Source: Sorghum bicolor (Eukaryota > Streptophyta > Magnoliopsida > Poales > Poaceae). Taken from it: 64,000 nucleotides of DNA. Below, piece after piece: positions 21,587 to 33,216 of the stretch. The first letter of the stretch is position 1. Each line of letters begins with the position of its first letter. The position numbers were made by a program, and so were the translations under genes. The notes below the pieces were generated by a model. That model did no database searches, had not been told where the DNA came from, and worked only from the letters and a program-made list of their open reading frames with translations. The DNA lies in assembly GCF_000003195.3 (NCBI RefSeq), contig NC_012879.2, positions 40,988,338 to 41,052,337 on the forward strand. The letters run 5' to 3'.

Positions 21587-21632
21587 TATGTTATGCATGT
21601 GATTAATGCAACCATAACACTGGGGTGTTACA
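21587..21632 (-). repeat. Terminal 46 bp of the TekX 5' LTR, right of AthB
   Basis: It continues the LTR interrupted at 13935 and ends GGGTGTTACA, the Tekay-type end TGTAACACCC on the minus strand. The next base (21633) is inside Tat2 reverse transcriptase, so the target flank is tttgg (21633-21637); the partner flank is outside the window. Confidence 0.7.
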
Positions 21633-24017
21633 TTTGGCGTATCGACAAAACAATTTTTGGGTTTCATGGTGCATCAGAGGGGGATTGAGATTAGGAGGAG
21701 ATCTGTTGATGCAATCAACAAAGTAGTTGCTCCTACCGATAAAACTGAGCTTCAGTCCTTGATCGGCAAGATTAATTTTATCAGACGATTTATATCCAAA
21801 TTGTCGAGTAAGATTCGAGCTTTCAGCCATTTGCTTAAATTGAAAGCCAATCAAGAATTTGTATGGGGAAAAGAGCAACAATTGGCTTTGGATGAAATTA
21901 AGAATTATTTGGCAAATCCTCCAGTATTGGTTCCACCTCAGCATGGAAAGCCTTTTAGGTTATATTTGTCGACCGATGATGCGGTTATCGGTTCAGCTCT
22001 CATTCAAGAATTTGAAGGAAAAGAATGTGTAATTTATTACTTAAATAGGAGATTGGTAGATGCGGAGACAAGGTATTCGGCTATTGAAAAATTATGCTTG
22101 TGCCTGTCTTTTCTTGTATTAAGTTGAGACATTATTTGCTATCGGCCGAATGTACTGTCAGATGCAATGATGACATGGTCAGATACATGTTGTTGATGCC
22201 GATTATGAGTGGTAGAATCAGCAAATGTATACTAGCATTATCAGAATTTGACTTACGTTATGAATCGGCTAAGGCAGTTAAGGGACAGATCGTGGCCAAT
22301 TTTGTTACTCAGCATTGTGGTTTGGTGGGTGCTTTGGAGATTGCTCATTGGACACTCTTCTTTGATGGATCTACATGTGATCAAGGGGCAGGTATCGGCA
22401 TAGTATTGATTTCTCCCTGGGGAAAGAAATTTGAATTTTCTTTGCCGATTGTTGCTACATCAACGAACAATCAGGCTGAGTACCAAGTCCTAATCAAAGG
22501 ATTAGAGTTATTAAAGGAAGATCATGCCGATGCTGTCAAAATCTTTGGAGATTCTATGCTTGTCATAAATCAATTGGCTGGGATTTACGAGTGCCGAAGT
22601 GAGATTTTGATAGCATATTACGAAAGGTGTTTACAATTGTTAAAGGAATTCAAGGATTTCCGCTTGGAGCATATTCCTCGATTACATAATGAAGAAGCTA
22701 ATCGGTTAGCTCAACACGCCTCAGGATATCAACCTATCTTGGAAGTGCTATCGGTAATCAGTATCGATGACTGGAGAAAAGAAATTATTGATTATCTAAA
22801 AGATCCATCTAGGAAAGTTGAAAGACGTGTTAGATTTCAAGCTACTAAATATGTACTCCTTGAGGATGAATTATATTATCCAACAATAGATGGAGTGTTG
22901 CTTAGATGTTTAAGTAATGATGAATCCAAAAACTTGATGGGTGAAATTCATGAGGGGGTATGTGGAGCACATCAATCGGCTTTTAAAATGAAGTGGATGA
23001 TTAGAAGGAATGAATATTATTGGCCGACTATCCTTGAGGATTGTTTCAAATATTTCAAAGGGTGTCAAGGATGTCAGAAGTTTGGTAATATTCAAAGGGC
23101 ACCTGCGTCAGCTAAGAATCCTATTATTAAACCTTGGTCATTCTGGGGTTGGGCTATTGATCTCATCGGTCAAATTTATCAACCATCGAGTAAAGGGCAT
23201 AAGTTTATCCTTGTTGCCACTAATTATTTCACTAAGTGGGTTGAGGCTATCCCTTTTAGGAAAGTAACATCGACCAATATGATTGATTTTGTGAAGGAAC
23301 ATATTGTTTACCGATTTGGCATTCCTCAAACAATCACTACCGATCAAGGTACTATGTTTACATCAGGAGAGTTTGATGAATTTGCAATCGGTATGGGGAT
23401 TAAGGTGATGAATTCTTCTCCTTACTATGCTCAAGCCAATGGATAGGCCGAAGCTTCCAACAAAGGGATTATTAAGCTTATTAAACAGAAGATTGAGGAA
23501 AATCCTAGGCGATGGCATACTCTGTTAAATAAAGCCTTATGGTCATGTTGGATGGCGTGTCACGGTGCAACCAAAGTGTCACCTTATCAATTGGTATATG
23601 GACATGATGCAGTACTACCTTGGGAAATTAAAACTAGTTCTAGGTGGATATTTTCTCAGGATCAATTAACTACTGCTGACTATACCACTCTGATGAAAAA
23701 TGAGTTGGAAGATTTAGCAGGACATCGGTTAAGAGCTTTAATTAGCATAGAAGAAAATAAAAAAGAGAGTGGCTAAGTAGTATGATAAAAAGGTAAAATC
23801 CAAGGAGTTTGCTGATGGGGATTTGGTCTGGAAGTTAATTCTACCAATTGGGACTAAAAGTTCAAAATTTGGAAAATGGTCTCCTAATTTGGAAGGTCCT
23901 TATCGGATAAGTCGATCTGCCCCAGGCAACGCTTATATTTTAGAAAGTCTCAAAGGAGTTGAATTCCCCAGGGCATTAAACGGAAAATATTTAAAAAGAT
24001 ACTACCCCAGTATCTAG
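21633..24017 (+). pseudogene. pol of Tat2: RT end, two RNase H parts, integrase; broken
   Basis: It starts in RT just after the catalytic site (FGVSTKQFLGF), then has the Gypsy RNase H, the archaeal-like RNase H (FFDGS, NNQAEY, GDSMLV, HNEEAN) and integrase (HHCC, then Asp in TTDQGTMFTS). Breaks are a frameshift near 22100, a TAG at 23444-23446 where Tat1 has CAG, a frameshift near 23760, and a TAG ending the frame just before 24017. Tat1 is the better copy of the shared part. The YxDD site itself is on the far side of TekX and is not in the window. Confidence 0.88.
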
Positions 24018-24186
24018 GTTGATGCATAAAAGTTTAAGTGCCGATACCAGTCCTATCGGCTGAACAAAATGACAATGTATCTGGATCAACGCATTGGAAG
24101 TTTTGGTGCCAATAACAATCCTATCGGCTGGATCAAATGCTGATGTTTTCAAAAGAACTGATAAGCCATACTGCCAATGAAGAGAT
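24018..24186. repeat. Tat2 spacer with two GCCGAT...ATCGGC-type inverted motifs
   Basis: Convergent spacer matching Tat1 1587-1729; the motif pair is at about 24042-24062 and 24103-24132, the second copy with gccaat. Confidence 0.55.
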
Positions 24187-25273
24187 TTACAAGTTTAACA
24201 AAGTTTGGATAGCCGATATCGCACGCAGGCTAATTTGATTAGCTTCCTCTATCTCTTTGGTATCTTCATCGGCTGAGCCTTCCACTGGTTTCAATCTCTT
24301 CTTTATTTGCAATGCCTTGCGGGCTTGGGCATCCCTCTCCTGCTGAAGATCTCTGAGTACGTCGGGTAGTTGACTTTCCTCCTATTGAGCTTGGGCCAAA
24401 GCTTCTTCTACTTGTTTGAGTTCAGCAAGCAGAGCCTCTCTCTTTGCCGATAAATCAGAGATTTTCTATTTTAGTTCAACACCTAAGGATTGCAAAATGT
24501 CGATGCTCTTATGCTTCTCATCGGCAGCACGCTTCACTTGCAAAATCTCTTCTTTGAGTTGGGCGTGGGCGGTTCTATCTGCAAGGCGCTGAACGGCCTT
24601 TTGATACTAAAGTTGGCGGCTCTCCAGATGGGTGGCTTGAAAAAGTATCTCCACAACATCGGCAGGAATCTTATCGCGAAGACCCTTAAAGATGGTTTTG
24701 GCCAGATCAGAGTCATCTACTAGCAGAGTTGTATCCTGCTGCAATAGAGCTAGTAAATTTTCTAGCTTGGATTTGATCTCTACCGGTGCAATTCCGAGCG
24801 CCATTGAAGAACTTGCCTCTTCACTATCATCATCATAGATGTCGATGGCAAAGGAGAACAGGCTATCAGGAGAGTCTTGTTCCTAGAAGCAGAGGAAAAT
24901 AAATTAACTAGAGTTAAGTACCGATAATACAATGTCTAGTGGATCGGGTAAGTTTACTTGTTTCAGAGCAATTTCTTGTCTCTGACTTGGAGATGTGGCT
25001 TGCACTATGACTTGATCGGTTGGGGCTGCTAGTGGAATATCTTCAACTGAAATTGCCAAAGGTGATGATGGTATTTATAAAGGGTCCATCGGTAATAATT
25101 TTATGATCGGTACTTTACCTTGAGGAGAGATGATGATCGTCTGTTCAGGAGGAACGGCCGATGAAGTACCTACGTCAACTGGATCGGTGACCTGCTCAGA
25201 TACATCGACCAGGTCTGCTTGCGTCTGGGGCACTGGATGAGGTGGAGAAGAGGGTGCTGCTTGGATCTGGGGT
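24187..25273 (-). pseudogene. Tat2 antisense PMD gene, 3' exons (coiled-coil part)
   Basis: This corresponds to exons 4 (end) to 6 of the Tat1 gene, ending in a TAA at 24187-24189. It has the same coiled-coil frame (VEIKSKLENLLALLQQD, DKIPADVVEILFQATHLE) but several stops, for instance after HLESRQL near 24607 and in the segment around 24390-24480. At the position of the Tat1 premature stop this copy has a sense codon. Tek1 cuts the gene at 25273, within the Pro/Gln-rich linker exon. Confidence 0.75.
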
Positions 25274-27991
25274 TGTCACACCCATATTTTAAGAACAAAA
25301 TAGGATGCATAAAAGACTCATATGTGCCCCAGGAATAGTCGCACACATAAGTAGACAAATCTCAAATGTACCATCGCAGTGTTTATTACATAGCAGAACA
25401 TAATAAATCATATAGTCTTATACATAAATGATAGCAAGATGTAAACAACGCTCTCGACGGAAGCTCCACATAGGGACACTATTGACTGGTTGACTCCAAA
25501 CCTAGTACTCATAACGGTAGTCCTCATTCCAATCATCATCATTAGCATAACCTGGGTGTTGGGAAATTGCAAGAGTGAGCACATATCGTACTCAACAAGT
25601 ATAACCAGGGGTTCATGAGGCTCAAATAGCTGACGCTGGTTTGACTTTATTTAGCTTTTAATAGTGGATAGCATATTCATAATTTAAATAGCAATTTTCA
25701 AGGTAGCATAAATAATCCATTAATCACATGATCAAGTGTAAGCATAATTAATCTCATAGCATAAATGATAATCAAATGAACATAATAACTTAACAAGCTC
25801 ATCGTCGTCGTAGCAAGAACCCCCAAGGCCGCTCATAACCGTAAGCATGGCTAGTATACCAGTTTTAACACCCTGCAGAGGTTGTACATCTTTACCCATG
25901 AGTCATGATTTACCCTTTCGCCCGAGGTAGCTAGTCTCTTCACCCCCTTCCTAGGGAGGTCGGCAGGGATCACTATGAAGCCTTTCAAAAGTTTGTCTAA
26001 CATGTTAGGGCCGCAAGGTTTCCTTTGCGCGCAGATATAGATACCCCCTTCCGAATGGCACAATGACGCGCAACCTATACACATAGGGATAGGGGCTCGC
26101 ACCCAAAACGGTTCAGCCCCTCCGCCCTTTCGGGTCATGCTGAGCTAAAGCCACAGCCATTATAGCCCTCATGGTTGCACTGTTGTCCCGGTGATCACTT
26201 ACAGACAAGATCTCATATAGTTATTTGTCATCATTTAACGTTCATTGCATAGCTATTAATCATCTTACAAGATCATGGATTATATCAAGCACTAGCACAT
26301 CAGCACCAAATGCATATCAAGTAGGTAACAAGGAATCCAGGTAACAATCATCTATGATTTTGCTAAGGTCGACAATGTGATAGCATGCATATGATATATA
26401 TGTGTAGTTATAAGTGAATAGGTAACAAGGATGATCCCAAGTTATACTTGCCTTGATCAAAGCTCTCCTGAGCCTACTGGTCTTCAAAAGCTTGGTCTTG
26501 ATCACCAATGTACGGCTCACCGTCTATTTCCAAACATCAATCAACAACATGCAATCCAATGTAGACAATCATACACAAGGCAAACAAGCTATAATTAGAA
26601 CATTACACCAACTGTAAGAAATCAAAGATAAAATTTTATGAAAATATTCTACGCAGCGCTACGATCACACAAACGTAAAGTTCACGAAAATCGGAATTAA
26701 AACGTAGAAGATATGAATTTTCTAAGATTTCCTATAGAGAAATAATTAACTAAATGCTACTGCAGAAATAAAAAGTTTCAAAACAGTAAACTAAAACTTC
26801 TAACATGTAGAGCTCGTAAATATGAATCTAACGAAATTTGAATGGACAAAAACAGAGTTGAAATGAATATTTTATGAGGAAAATAAACCCAATGGCAAAA
26901 CTGTAAATACTGAAAAACGCCTTTTTCCTCAAACCGACTATAAGCTTTTAGAATCAAAACACGTAATCTCCTCTAGGGCACCATGGACTGCGGGTCGATT
27001 TCCAAATTCACCAGGGGATCTTTATGAAAAAGTGCAGCGAAGGGGTATGTTCTGTTTTGGGCCCTTAGATCTTGATCCAACGGCTCGGGCGCGTCCAGGG
27101 GGCCAGTGGCGGCGGGCCGGCCGGAGTTGCGCCTCCCCGCGGCGGCGCCATGGGAGTGCTCGCCGGAGTCCACCGATTCCTTGATTCTGAGCGCCAATCA
27201 ACGAAAGAAAAACACCGGGAGGGCGAGAAGCTCACCGCGACCTCGCTGGGACCCTTTGCTTGGTCCGAGAGGTGATGAAAACAGCTCGCGGCGTGCGGCG
27301 GTGGACTTGGCTCTCGGCGAGATTCAAACCGTGCATGGGCTGGCGTCTAGGGCTTGGTTTCCGTGGCGAGCGTGGAAAACAACATGCGGGGCGATGCTGG
27401 GGTTTAAATAGGGGTCGATATGGCAAGAAATCTCAGAGTTTTCGGGTTGGAAAGTTATTAGCTCGGGTCGGTTATCCCCAACTGAGCCCTGTTCGTCCTC
27501 GGCGCGAGAAGGAAGAGGAACGGCGCCCGCCAGGTGGGGTCGCCTCGCCAGCGAGAGGGAGGTGGGGCCTGCTGGTCAGAGAGAGAAGAGGGGAAGGGAG
27601 CTGCGCTGGGCCGCGGCTGGCCTGCTCGGCTGGGCCGGGATGGGCCGTGCGCTGGGGGACAGGGTGCTGGGCTGCGGCCTACGGCCAAGACGAGAGGGGA
27701 GAGGCGTTTGGCTGGGGTTTTCCTTTTTTTTCTTTTTTTAATCTCTTTTCTATAGCTTTTGAGAAGAGTTTTTAAATCCTTTTGGAGATAAACAGAATAC
27801 ATAGACAAAAAGCAAACAAGCGAGTAAATAAATAAATTAATTTCAGCATGAATGCACAACCTTGTTTCTAAACTTATAATGAATTTTAATTTTGACAAAA
27901 ACATTTTATTTACTAGATTAAATGCCCACAAAATTGCTTAAATAAATCAAATTAAATCCTATTATTTGAAAACCAAATTTTGGGTGTTACA
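25274..27991 (-). repeat. 3' LTR of Tek1 (2718 bp)
   Basis: The plus strand reads TGTCACACCC at the left and GGGTGTTACA at the right. A TATA-like TATTTAAA on the minus strand is at 27410-27403. The CG-rich block 27050-27720 has open frames on both strands that I take as by-products of base composition. Confidence 0.92.
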
Positions 27992-28007
27992 AACTCTACC
28001 ACCCTTA
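27992..28007 (-). other. PPT of Tek1
   Basis: The minus strand reads AAGGGTGGTAGAGT directly before the 3' LTR start TGTAACACCC, the usual Tekay arrangement. Confidence 0.8.
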
Positions 28008-30566
28008 AAAGAATTTCGTCCTCGAGATTGAAAGGTGCTTACTCAAACAAGTATGATTATGATTTCCTCAGGTCATCCTCTCTTTCCCAAGTTGCCTCTG
28101 CTTCCGATTACCAATTCCACTGCACTTTGCACATTCTGATGACCTCACTTCTGGTGACTCTCTCAGTTGTCTCCAATATTCTGACCGGATATTCTTCATA
28201 AGTGAGATCACCTTTAACAGAAAGCTCTTCCAATGGTATTTGCTCCTCTGGTACACGCAAACACTTCTTAAGTTGTGACACATGGAACACATCATGCACA
28301 CCAGATAAACTTTCAGGAAATTCTAATTGATATGCTACTTCTCCACGCCTTTCCAATACTTTAAACGGACCAACATACCTTGGAGCTAGCTTTCCCTTCA
28401 TATTAAACCTCTTCACACTCCTCATTGGTGATACTTTCAGGTATACATAATCACCCACCTCAAAAGCCAGCTCTCTCCTACGCGTACCTACATATCTTTT
28501 CTGACGAGATTGAGCAACTCTCAAGTTATCCCGAATGGACCGCACTTGTTATTCTGCATGTCTAAGCACATCTGTCCCAAACACCTGAGTTTCTCATGTC
28601 TGATTCCAAAACAAAGGTGTCCTGCACTTCCGACCATACAGTGCCTCGAACGGTGCCATCTTAAGACTTTGCTGATAGTTATTGTTGTAGGAGAATTCTA
28701 CATATGGCAAACTCTTGTCCCAACTAGTTCCATACTGCAAAGCACAAGCTCTCAACATATCCTCCAGTATCTGATTGATCCTCTCAATCTGTCCATCTGT
28801 CTGTGGATGATATGCTGTACTAAAATTTAACTTTGTTCCCAAGGAATCATGCACTGCTTTCCAAAAGTGAGATGTGAATTGAGTACCCCTATCTGACACA
28901 ATCTTCTTAGGTACTCCATGCAAACAAACAATTCTCTGCATATATAACTCTGCCAGTCGGTCTCCACTATATGAAGTTTTGACAGGTATGAAATGAGCAA
29001 CTTTGGTTAAACTATCCACTATCACCCATATTGAGTCATACCCTCCTTGTGTATGAGGTAAACCCACTATGAAATCCATGCCTACTTCTTCCCACTTCCA
29101 TTCAGGAATCTTCATTGGTTGCAACAGTCCAGCTAGCCTCTGATGTTCAGCTTTCACTCGCTGACAAGTGTCACACAAAGCAACATACTCAGCTACATCT
29201 CTCTTTAAACCATAGCACCAGTACTTCTGTTTCAGATCTAGATACATCTTAGTGCTACCAGGGTGAATGGAATATGCTGACTCATGAGCCTCTCTCAGAA
29301 TCATATCATGAATAGCCTTCACTTCAGGAACACATATCCTTTTTCCAAACCACAATACACCATTGTCATCTATTCTGAATCCTGGTGCTTTGCCTAGTAC
29401 CACATTCTGTGCTATCTCCTTTAGTTTCTCATCTTCCAACTGTCCTTTCAATATCTCTTCCTCTAGAGTAGGAGTGACCTCAATTTCCATCGCATTTACT
29501 ACAATTCCCCAGATCAAATATGCAAATTCAGCACACAACTCCTCAGATTCAGGTGTCGCCCGAAGCTCATTAGCATATTTCTTCTTGCTAAGTGCATCGG
29601 CTACGACGTTCACCTTTCCAGGATGATAATGCACTTCCAAATCATAATCCTTTATCAGTTCCAACCATCTTCGTTGCCTCAGATTCAGATCTGTCTGGGT
29701 GAAGATATACTTTAAACTCTTATGATCAGTATATATGTCACTCTTATGCCCAATCAAATAGTGTCTCCAAATCTTCAATGCATGCACCATAGCTGCTAAC
29801 TCTAGATCATGAGTAGGATAATTCAGTTCATGTTTCCTCAACTATCTAGATGCATAAGCAACAACTCTACCTTCTTGCATAAGGACACAACCCAAACCCA
29901 GACGAGAAGCATCACAATAGATAGAGAAACTCTTACTCAGATCTAGCAATACCAACACAGGTGCAGTAGTCAATCTCTTCTTAAACTCCTCAAAACTAGC
30001 TTGACACTTATCAAACCATACAAACTTAGCATTCTTCTCCAATAGAGCAGTCATAGGCTTTGCAAGCTTTGAGAACCCTTCAATGAATCTACGATAGTAA
30101 CCAGCTAAACCTAGAAAACTATGAATTTCACTTACATCTGTAGGTGGTTTCCAATTCAGCACATCTTTCACCTTACTAGGATCCATTGCAATACCACCAT
30201 GAGAGACAACATGACCAAGAAAAGAAACTTCTTCCAACCAAAACTCACATTTACTACGCTTAGCATACAGCTTATGTTCTCTAAGTTTCTGTAAGACCAA
30301 TCTCAGATGTTCAGCATGTTCTTCCTTGGTTTTAGAGAATACCAGAATATCATCAATAAAGACCACCACAAACTTATCAACATACTCCATAAATACTTTA
30401 TTCATCATGTAGATAAAGTAAGCTGGTGCATTGGTCAAACCAAAAGACATAACTGTATACTCATACAACCCATACCTTGTTGTGAAAGCTGTCTTTGGTA
30501 TATCTGAATTCTGAATCTTCAATTGATGATAACCAGAACGCAAATCAATCTTAGAGAACACACAAG
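28008..30566 (-). pseudogene. pol of Tek1, part 2: RT end, RNase H, integrase, chromodomain
   Basis: It resumes exactly where AthC split the RT ([16 protein letters not shown]). The RT catalytic site reads FIDD in [11 protein letters not shown]. RNase H follows (YCDAS, then YTDHKSL). Integrase has an HHCC finger ending CDTCQRVK and DDE residues in [19 protein letters not shown] and GQIERINQI. The C-terminal chromodomain (LTYEEYPVRIL, RMCKVQWNW) is typical of Tekay and, in the family, guides insertion to heterochromatin. Stops: TAG at 29842-29844 (expected Gln), a TGA at 28594-28596, a TAA near 28549, one inside the chromodomain at 28108-28110 and another close to the end. No active protein can result. 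Confidence 0.92.
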
Positions 30567-32219
30567 TGTTGACGGTCCTTAAGTATCAAATTTAATTATC
30601 AAATAAATAAAGAAAAGGATCCAAATGAAATCAAGATCTAGTCTTAGGGTTTTATCTGACAGAATTCCACGAGTTTTGGTGTTTGTCTATTTCTGCAGGG
30701 GGTTATCAGGAAATATGGAAGAAAGGCCCACATGTCAGGATTACGTAAAGATATTAACGTGCTGCGCAATTATCTTACATCTAGAAGACTCCAGAAGCCA
30801 CGAGACCGAAGCGGAGGCGAAACGGGGCCTGACCCTGGGCGGCCGCCCAGTTGGTCAGGGCGCCCGCCCTGCCCCTGAGTCCAATCAGGACTCTACTTTG
30901 CGGGAGATCTCCACCGACCTAAAGGATGAATCTAAACCGTACAATCTATGTCGGTTTGATCCAAGGGTCCATATTCACTTGGAGGGACTATAAAACCAGA
31001 CCCCCTGGCCCCTGGAGGAGGGAGCCTCTCAACCCTAATTCATTGTTCCATCAAGGGAGAAGAAGCCTCTGATCAAGATTAGAGCCACCACATCAATTAG
31101 ATATCTAGATTAGCATAGCTACATAGGATTAGAACTAGAAGGAGTCAATCTTCGATTGGTTTCCGGCTCTGTCAAGAGGATTCTTGGTAATTCTCTAATT
31201 GTGCTTCTAATTGCTTTCTAATTATCTTTGTTTTTCAATATTATGAATATGACTTTGTTCTACTTCAATATATTGCTTATGACTTTGCTCTACTTGTTTA
31301 TATTCAAGATTATATTGTTCTTAGTTTATCATGGTTATGTACTTGGCTTAGTTAGATACGATCTATATACATGCTTAGGATCATATAGCGTTTATCAATC
31401 GGATCCATGGGTAAATGATAGATATTGTGTAGGCGTGGTGCTTATACCGTATTTATCTGCGATTGTACCCAATATGCCAGATCGTGGGGTGGTTCGTGAT
31501 AGTGACAGCTTCATTGATTCTTATATAGTCCCCCTCTCGTGTATTGGGCTGGCAGAGCAACATTATTATAGGGGAGTGATTGCTATGTTTCTCATATTCC
31601 TTGCTAATATCACTATGCATGGGCGTAGTCTTGTCTCACAATGATTGCTAAGTATGCTTGCACTAACTATAATAATGCTAGACTATATAGTTAAGAATAA
31701 CTTAGGGAATATTCTTGTAGTTCATTCTAATACCATGCTAATGACTTTCTAGAGTATCTAATTGAGGTGCTTATCATATTTATTATGTGGCTAGATCAGA
31801 TTAGTTATCCTTGTCACTATTATTATTTCATATATCTTTTATGTGACACTTATCCCTGTATGAAGAGTTAGATATAATGTTCTCAATTATACATGCAATG
31901 ATAGATGCTCAATCTCATATTCTATTCTGTAATCAATATTGATGATTGCTAATCCCTTCCCAGTGGTAAAAATATAAATAACGATACCTGGAATACTTCC
32001 CGGTTAAAATGCTGCATCGGTATTAATCTGTGCGCTTGCAGATCCCATTCATTATTTATTTAGAAGAGCAATTGCATATTTCAATACCGCGTCTCTCATG
32101 TCATGCTGGGGATGACAACTTGGCTTAAGTGGTGTGAGGGATAGGTTTGGCATTTTTGGCACCGTTGCTAGATTTAGAACTTAGTCTACTTTTAGTAATG
32201 ATGTTAAGAATACCCAACA
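30567..32219 (+). repeat. 5' LTR of AthC (1653 bp)
   Basis: TGTTGACGG...ATACCCAACA. The TATA box is at 30989-30995. Upstream inverted repeats are at 30835-30850 and 30856-30871. It is the same family as the AthA LTR. Confidence 0.95.
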
Positions 32220-32227
32220 AGCATTTT

Positions 32228-32245
32228 TGGCGCCGTTGCCGGGGA
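32228..32245 (+). other. PBS of AthC (tRNA-Asp)
   Basis: TGGCGCCGTTGCCGGGGA, 8 bases past the LTR end, identical to the AthB site. Confidence 0.88.
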
Positions 32246-32379
32246 AGGTTGATTACTAATCAGGAATGGAATAAAGGATTTTGAGTTATCATTCGCATCA
32301 CTAATATGATTGAGCTTATCTATTCTCTCATACAGTTTTACCCCGATATTTTCTATTTTTATCTTATGCAGGGGAATGT

Positions 32380-33207
32380 ATGAATAGAAGACATCTTCCA
32401 GGAAATTTTGTTGACAATCCTGAAGCATTATTCAAGAAGACAAGAGCCAAGCTAAAGAAATCATCAACACTTCAGCAAGAAGCTTCATCCAATCAAGAAG
32501 ATCACCGGAACTTGTCTTCAGAGTTCGAAGCCATGGCAAACAAATCAATCCGCGAGTTCTCAGCTCCCACTACGGACAACATCCGCACTGGACCTGCTGC
32601 AGAGATCGATGGCAACTTTGAGCTCAAGCCTGGACTTATCAACATGGTGCAATCCAACCAGTTCTGTGGGAAGGCACACGAAGATGCTAGTGCTCATTTA
32701 CAACACTTCCTGGAGATTTGCAACACATTCACCATACAAGGAGTTTCCAAAGATGCTATACTACTTCGCCTCTTCCCATTCTCACTGTTAGGAAGAGCGA
32801 AGCAGTGGTTCTACGCTACAAAGGAGAAGAATACTACCTGGGCACTCTGCTCAACAAACTTCCTGGCTAAGTTCTTTCCCATGGGCAAGACCAATGCTCT
32901 CCGTGGGAAGATTACAAGTTTTCAGCAACAAAATGATGAATCTGTTCCAGAAGCATGGGAGCGCTTTCAAGACTACATCCTAGAATGTCCCCATCATGGA
33001 ATGGAGAGTTGGCTATTGATGCAGACGTTTTATCATGGGCTCGGCAACAGTGCCCGAGAAACCATGGATGCTGCAGCTGGAGGAGCATTCTTATCACTTA
33101 CTATACCACAAGCCACAGCTCTTGTGGAGAAGATGGCGTCCAATCAAAGCTGGAATGAAGAGAGGAGCCAGACACGCAAGAGAGGTGGAGGTATGCATCA
33201 GCTGTAG
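32380..33207 (+). CDS. gag: Athila gag, capsid part, ending at an in-frame TAG
   Basis: Gag forms the virus-like particle that packages element RNA. The 275-codon frame has the Athila signature IREFSAPTTDNIRTGP followed by the retrotransposon-gag capsid domain (LRLFPFSLLGRAKQWFY, LAKFFPMGKTNALRGKITSF, ECPHHGMESWLLMQTFYHGL). It ends at TAG 33205-33207. The same frame continues directly into the zinc-knuckle and protease part, so this is one gag-pro unit split by a single stop. The start chosen is the first ATG after the leader (32380). The stop may be a simple nonsense mutation or a readthrough site; no other copy in the window preserves this segment for comparison. Confidence 0.85.
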   Translation: MNRRHLPGNFVDNPEALFKKTRAKLKKSSTLQQEASSNQEDHRNLSSEFEAMANKSIREFSAPTTDNIRTGPAAEIDGNFELKPGLINMVQSNQFCGKAHEDASAHLQHFLEICNTFTIQGVSKDAILLRLFPFSLLGRAKQWFYATKEKNTTWALCSTNFLAKFFPMGKTNALRGKITSFQQQNDESVPEAWERFQDYILECPHHGMESWLLMQTFYHGLGNSARETMDAAAGGAFLSLTIPQATALVEKMASNQSWNEERSQTRKRGGGMHQL

Positions 33208-33216
33208 GAGGTAGAC

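Noticed and set aside
27260..27931. 171- and 157-codon ORFs on opposite strands (also 43411-43968)
   Set aside because: CG-rich Tek1 LTR; the two LTR copies differ by frame-changing indels and neither strand shows a known motif.
31228..31644. 138-codon ORF in AthA/AthC LTRs (also 37586-38002, 7849-8178)
   Set aside because: It lies wholly within LTR R/U5, the copies are near-identical recent duplicates, and there is no related frame in AthB or AthD.
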